A program made the translations under genes and the position numbers. This document shows, piece after piece, positions 61,908 through 64,000 of a DNA stretch of 64,000 nt (position 1 is its first letter; the number at the start of each line of letters is the position of its first letter). The stretch is from Microbacterium hydrothermale (GTDB lineage: Bacteria; Actinomycetota; Actinomycetes; Actinomycetales; Microbacteriaceae): the NCBI RefSeq assembly GCF_004854025.1, contig NZ_STGM01000002.1, positions 124,001 through 188,000 on the forward strand, written 5' to 3'. Below the pieces are notes generated by a model. It saw nothing but the letters and a program-made list of their open reading frames with translations, made no database searches and had not been told where the DNA came from.

Positions 61908-62060
61908 TCACGCGGGCGGTCCGGGGCGCGGCGGCTCGGAGGCCCGCGGGACGAGCTCGCCGTCCACGACGTCGATACCGATCAGACCCTGGAAGACCTC
62001 GGGGAGATCATCGGGTTCGCCCGCCGGTTCGGGATTCCGAGGGGTGGGGGGATGTGTCAC
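61908..62060 (-). CDS. Hidden 50-residue ORF with strong ribosome site
   Basis: GTG at 62060, stop at 61908, 50 residues: VTHPPTPRNPEPAGEPDDL then EVFQGLIGIDVVDGELVPRA and a Pro-rich end. AAGGAGG lies four bases before the start. About three quarters of third codon positions are G or C, consistent with a coding sequence. It is 42 bases upstream of the alarmone synthetase gene on the same strand, which has its own promoter. Family not recognised; too short to show by composition alone. Confidence 0.5.
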   Translation of the reverse strand: MTHPPTPRNPEPAGEPDDLPEVFQGLIGIDVVDGELVPRASEPPRPGPPA

Positions 62061-62120
62061 GGCGCCTCCTTCCGTGCATTCCCTCCACTGTCTCAGGGGG
62101 CGGCCGCGCGGGCGGTGGTC

Positions 62121-62169
62121 TTGACACCGGATCGGGGGCGGCGTATCCCGAGGCGCCCTGGCGTATCGT
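62121..62169 (+). promoter_or_regulatory. Promoter of the first DUF7882-type gene
   Basis: TTGACA (62121-62126), 17 bases, TATCCC (62144-62149) form one promoter; TATCGT (62164-62169), seven bases before the ATG at 62177, could be a second, leaderless one. Confidence 0.5.
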
Positions 62170-62176
62170 GAAGCCC

Positions 62177-62503
62177 ATGGGGACCATTCACTACGGCGGA
62201 AGCGGCACCACGGTGCACATCGAGGACCGCGCTCTGGCCCACCTGAAAGTCGTGATCTCGACCAAGCTCCGCCGCGGCGAGAGCTTCACCCTGTCGTGGC
62301 GTCACCGCGACGACGAGGAGCGCGGACGCAGCACGCTGTGGCTGCACCCCGCCATCCCCCTGCGCTTCGTGTTCGACGACGCCGAGCCGACCACCCTGAG
62401 CCGGGAGTGGATCGAGCGTCTCGCCGACTCCGCGAACTCCTCCGGTGGCATCATGCTCGTCCCCGAGGACGTCACGCCCGCCCAGGACGCCGAGAAGCGC
62501 TAG
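62177..62503 (+). CDS. Paralogue 1 of a ~105-residue Microbacteriaceae family (DUF7882 type)
   Basis: 108 residues: MGTIHYGGSGTTVHIEDRAL, then LAHLKVVISTKLRRGESFTLSW, STLWLHPAIPLRFVFDD and EWIERLADSANSSGGIMLVPE. Compact alpha/beta protein; no catalytic motif known to me. Database entries of this family are sometimes labelled DNA ligase, which the sequence does not support. Convergent with paralogue 2, three bases apart. Confidence 0.8.
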   Translation: MGTIHYGGSGTTVHIEDRALAHLKVVISTKLRRGESFTLSWRHRDDEERGRSTLWLHPAIPLRFVFDDAEPTTLSREWIERLADSANSSGGIMLVPEDVTPAQDAEKR

Positions 62504-62506
62504 GGG

Positions 62507-62824
62507 TCAGCCCTCTTCGACGTGGGCGTCTTCGCTCGGCTCGGGCGTGATGGCCAGACCGTTGGGGCCGGATGCCGCGAGCATGAGGTCTTCGACCCAC
62601 ACGCGGTTGATGCGGGGCTGCCGGCTGCCGTAGAAGTGGAACTGGATCGGCACCGAGGGGTGCATCCAGAAGCTGCGACGGCCGCTGCCGTCGCCGACCT
62701 CGACGTCGAACATGAACGACTCCGAGCGGCGCAGCTTGTTCATCACCACGATGCGCAGGTGCGCGAGCGTGCGGTCATCGATGTCGACGGCGTTCGCGAC
62801 GGTGTCGTAGATGAATCGGCCCAT
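62507..62824 (-). CDS. Paralogue 2 of the DUF7882-type family
   Basis: 105 residues: MGRFIYDTVANAVDIDDRTL, LAHLRIVVMNKLRRSESFMF, SFWMHPSVPIQFHFYGSRQP, INRVWVEDLMLAASGPNG. It is more divergent than 1 and 3 (FHFYGSRQP replaces FVFDD.EP). TAGGCT is seven bases before the ATG. On the opposite strand to the other two. Confidence 0.8.
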   Translation of the reverse strand: MGRFIYDTVANAVDIDDRTLAHLRIVVMNKLRRSESFMFDVEVGDGSGRRSFWMHPSVPIQFHFYGSRQPRINRVWVEDLMLAASGPNGLAITPEPSEDAHVEEG

Positions 62825-62973
62825 GCGCAGAAGCCTAGTCGAGGAACGCAGCGTCGTCCGTGAAGCGCGTCGCCCCCGATCGCCGACCACGGCGGGCACG
62901 CCCGGGATGCCACGCCCCCGCGCGCGGGGCAACCCCGGCCCCCGTCGGGCGTGGGGGCGACTAACGTGCCCGT

Positions 62974-63285
62974 GTGGGAACGCTCTACTACGGCGACGTC
63001 GCTACGCCGATCGAGATCGAGGATCGTGCTCTCGCGCACGTCAAGGTGGTCATCGCGACCAAGCTCCGGCGGGGGGAGAGCTTCACCCTGTCGTGGACGC
63101 ACGGTCCCGGCCAGGAGGTGGGCCGCAGCACGGTCTGGCTGCACCCGTCGATCCCGCTGAGGTTCGTGTTCGACGACCCCGAGCCCGCGCTGCTCAGCCG
63201 GGCGTGGATCGAAGCCCTCGCGACGTCGGCGAACTCGTCGGGTGGCCTGCTCCTCGTCCCCGAGCCGGATCATCCCGGCGCCTGA
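62974..63285 (+). CDS. Paralogue 3 of the DUF7882-type family
   Basis: 103 residues from GTG 62974: MGTLYYGDVATPIEIEDRAL, LAHVKVVIATKLRRGESFTL, STVWLHPSIPLRFVFDDPEP, WIEALATSANSSGGLLLVPEP. Very close to paralogue 1. TAACGT (62962-62967) lies six bases upstream. Confidence 0.8.
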   Translation: MGTLYYGDVATPIEIEDRALAHVKVVIATKLRRGESFTLSWTHGPGQEVGRSTVWLHPSIPLRFVFDDPEPALLSRAWIEALATSANSSGGLLLVPEPDHPGA

Positions 63286-63286
63286 G

Positions 63287-63541
63287 TCAGACGAGCGGCT
63301 GGTCGAGGATCTCGCGAGCGCCCTCTTCGACCGCGGTGGGGACGACCAGCGGCCGACCGGCCGAGAAGGCCTCCCACTCGCGCAGCACGACGGTCTCGAT
63401 GTGCGCGGGGTCCTCGTCGGGGTAGTCCGCGCGCAGACGATCGATCACCCCGCGGAACGAGGCGACCTCGACCCCGTCGACCACGTGCGCGGCCTCGGAC
63501 GCGCGCGCGGACGGCATCCGATCCACCGCGCTCTCGTCCAT
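63287..63541 (-). CDS. Small helical hypothetical protein
   Basis: 84 residues: a polar start, then VASFRGVIDRLRADYPDEDP, AHIETVVLREWEAFSAGRPL, VPTAVEEGAREIL, a predicted three-helix bundle of a type seen in many actinobacteria (some carry DUF3562-like labels). No catalytic motif. GAGG just before the ATG. Stop is one base from paralogue 3's stop. Confidence 0.6.
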   Translation of the reverse strand: MDESAVDRMPSARASEAAHVVDGVEVASFRGVIDRLRADYPDEDPAHIETVVLREWEAFSAGRPLVVPTAVEEGAREILDQPLV

Positions 63542-63581
63542 GACCTCATGGTTTCACGACCGCGCCGGGCGGCCTAATGCT

Positions 63582-63631
63582 GCGCGGGAAAGAAGGCCGC
63601 CTACCTTCTTAGGGGCCGATGCTTCCCGCGC
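63582..63631 (-). terminator. Nested hairpin after the MarR gene
   Basis: Outer arms GCGCGGGAA (63582-63590) and TTCCCGCGC (63623-63631); inner AAGAAGG (63590-63596), 7-base loop, CCTTCTT (63604-63610). On the minus strand the inner stem is followed by T-rich TTTCCC, so it is a good terminator for the MarR gene. Confidence 0.55.
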
Positions 63632-63644
63632 GGTCGCGACGGCT

Positions 63645-64000
63645 TCAGCGAGCGGCCTCGGCCTCCACCGGGTGCGGGTCGACCTGGTCGACGGCATCCT
63701 GGAGCCGGCCCAGGCAGGCGATGACCGCGGAGCTCTCTTCGGGGGTCATGTCGACGACGGCCGCCATCATGCGCGCGTGCATCGACCCCAGGGTGGCGCG
63801 CACCTCTTCGTCGCTCGCGGCGGTCGCGACGATGAAGATGCTGCGCCGGTCGCTCGGGTGAGGCACGCGCGTGACGTGACCCGACTTCTCGAGCCGGTCG
63901 ACGATCGCGGTCGTCGACGCCGTGGAGACGCCGAGATAGCGGGTGAGCTCGCTCGGCGACACCTGGCGGTTCTGGCCGGCGGCCTTCAACAGGTAGCGCA
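63645..64000 (-). CDS. MarR family transcriptional regulator, C-terminal part
   Basis: The 5' end lies beyond base 64000. Visible part: end of helix 2, then the recognition helix region SPSELTRYLGVSTASTTAIVDRLEKSGHVTRV, the wing PHPSDRRSIFIVAT and C-terminal dimerisation helices (VDMTPEESSAVIACLGRLQ). Ligand and targets are not visible. Confidence 0.85.
   Translation of the reverse strand, partial: RYLLKAAGQNRQVSPSELTRYLGVSTASTTAIVDRLEKSGHVTRVPHPSDRRSIFIVATAASDEEVRATLGSMHARMMAAVVDMTPEESSAVIACLGRLQDAVDQVDPHPVEAEAAR

Noticed and set aside
62177-63285. DNA ligase function for the three small paralogues
   Set aside because: No KxDG or other nucleotidyltransferase motif; about 105 residues is far too short.

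Overview
The window is 64 kb of very GC-rich chromosomal DNA from an actinobacterium, most likely Microbacterium or a close Microbacteriaceae relative. Evidence: about 70% GC; many GTG/TTG starts; RpoB/RpoC of actinobacterial type; a treX-treY-treZ trehalose operon; Lhr plus an Nei-type glycosylase; the GGATGCC/GGCATCC heptamer recurring throughout; and many genes whose -10 box (TAnnnT) lies 6-7 bases before the start codon, the pattern of leaderless mRNAs. I saw no rRNA, tRNA, CRISPR array, integrase, transposase or phage gene. Both ends cut through genes (a Ser/Thr kinase at the left, a MarR regulator at the right).

Layout. 1-4.1 kb: kinase end, membrane proteins, and two convergent paralogues (a lipoprotein and a membrane-anchored protein) sharing a four-cysteine domain. 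4.2-11.9 kb: rpoB-rpoC on the minus strand with tandem terminators and a good sigma-A-type promoter, beside an unexpected consensus promoter firing the other way. 12-14.4 kb: 5-oxoprolinase pxpA and a pxpB-pxpC fusion. 14.6-20.9 kb: small housekeeping genes (spermidine-synthase-like, TPR, SprT-like protease, ComB-like, SRPBCC, GNAT), a two-component system and an Lrp/AsnC regulator. 21-29.4 kb: a conserved protein of DUF6421 type, an SDR, an MFS exporter, an SNF2 ATPase with a SWIM finger, and threonine aldolase. 29.5-34.8 kb: M3 peptidase, degenerate Nudix protein, esterase, ABC-F ATPase with a possible attenuator leader. 35-40.5 kb: lhr-nei repair operon. 40.9-49.8 kb: hexapeptide-repeat protein, DUF1304 protein, a LysR-type sensor domain without DNA-binding domain, a four-gene ABC importer, amidotransferase, TspO-like protein and a cation exchanger. 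49.9-59.7 kb: alpha-galactosidase with divergent ROK repressor, then treXYZ. 59.8-64 kb: two unknown genes, a small alarmone synthetase, a hidden 50-residue ORF, three paralogues of a ~105-residue Microbacteriaceae family, and the MarR gene.

The most interesting signal is regulatory. Four genes (lhr, the SprT-like protease, the esterase and the MFS exporter) have ATGTCGKAG, exactly 8 bases, then a -10-like hexamer, then the start codon after 6-7 bases. This matches the mycobacterial RecA-independent DNA-damage promoter bound by PafBC (TTGTCRGTG-N8-TAnnnT). Lhr-Nei and a SprT protease are plausible repair targets, so this looks like a local view of a PafBC regulon with possible new members. 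Other notable items are the ABC-F leader, a six-copy degenerate 27-bp repeat, a 24-bp-arm palindrome inside the trehalose operon, and two strong promoters antisense to annotated genes.
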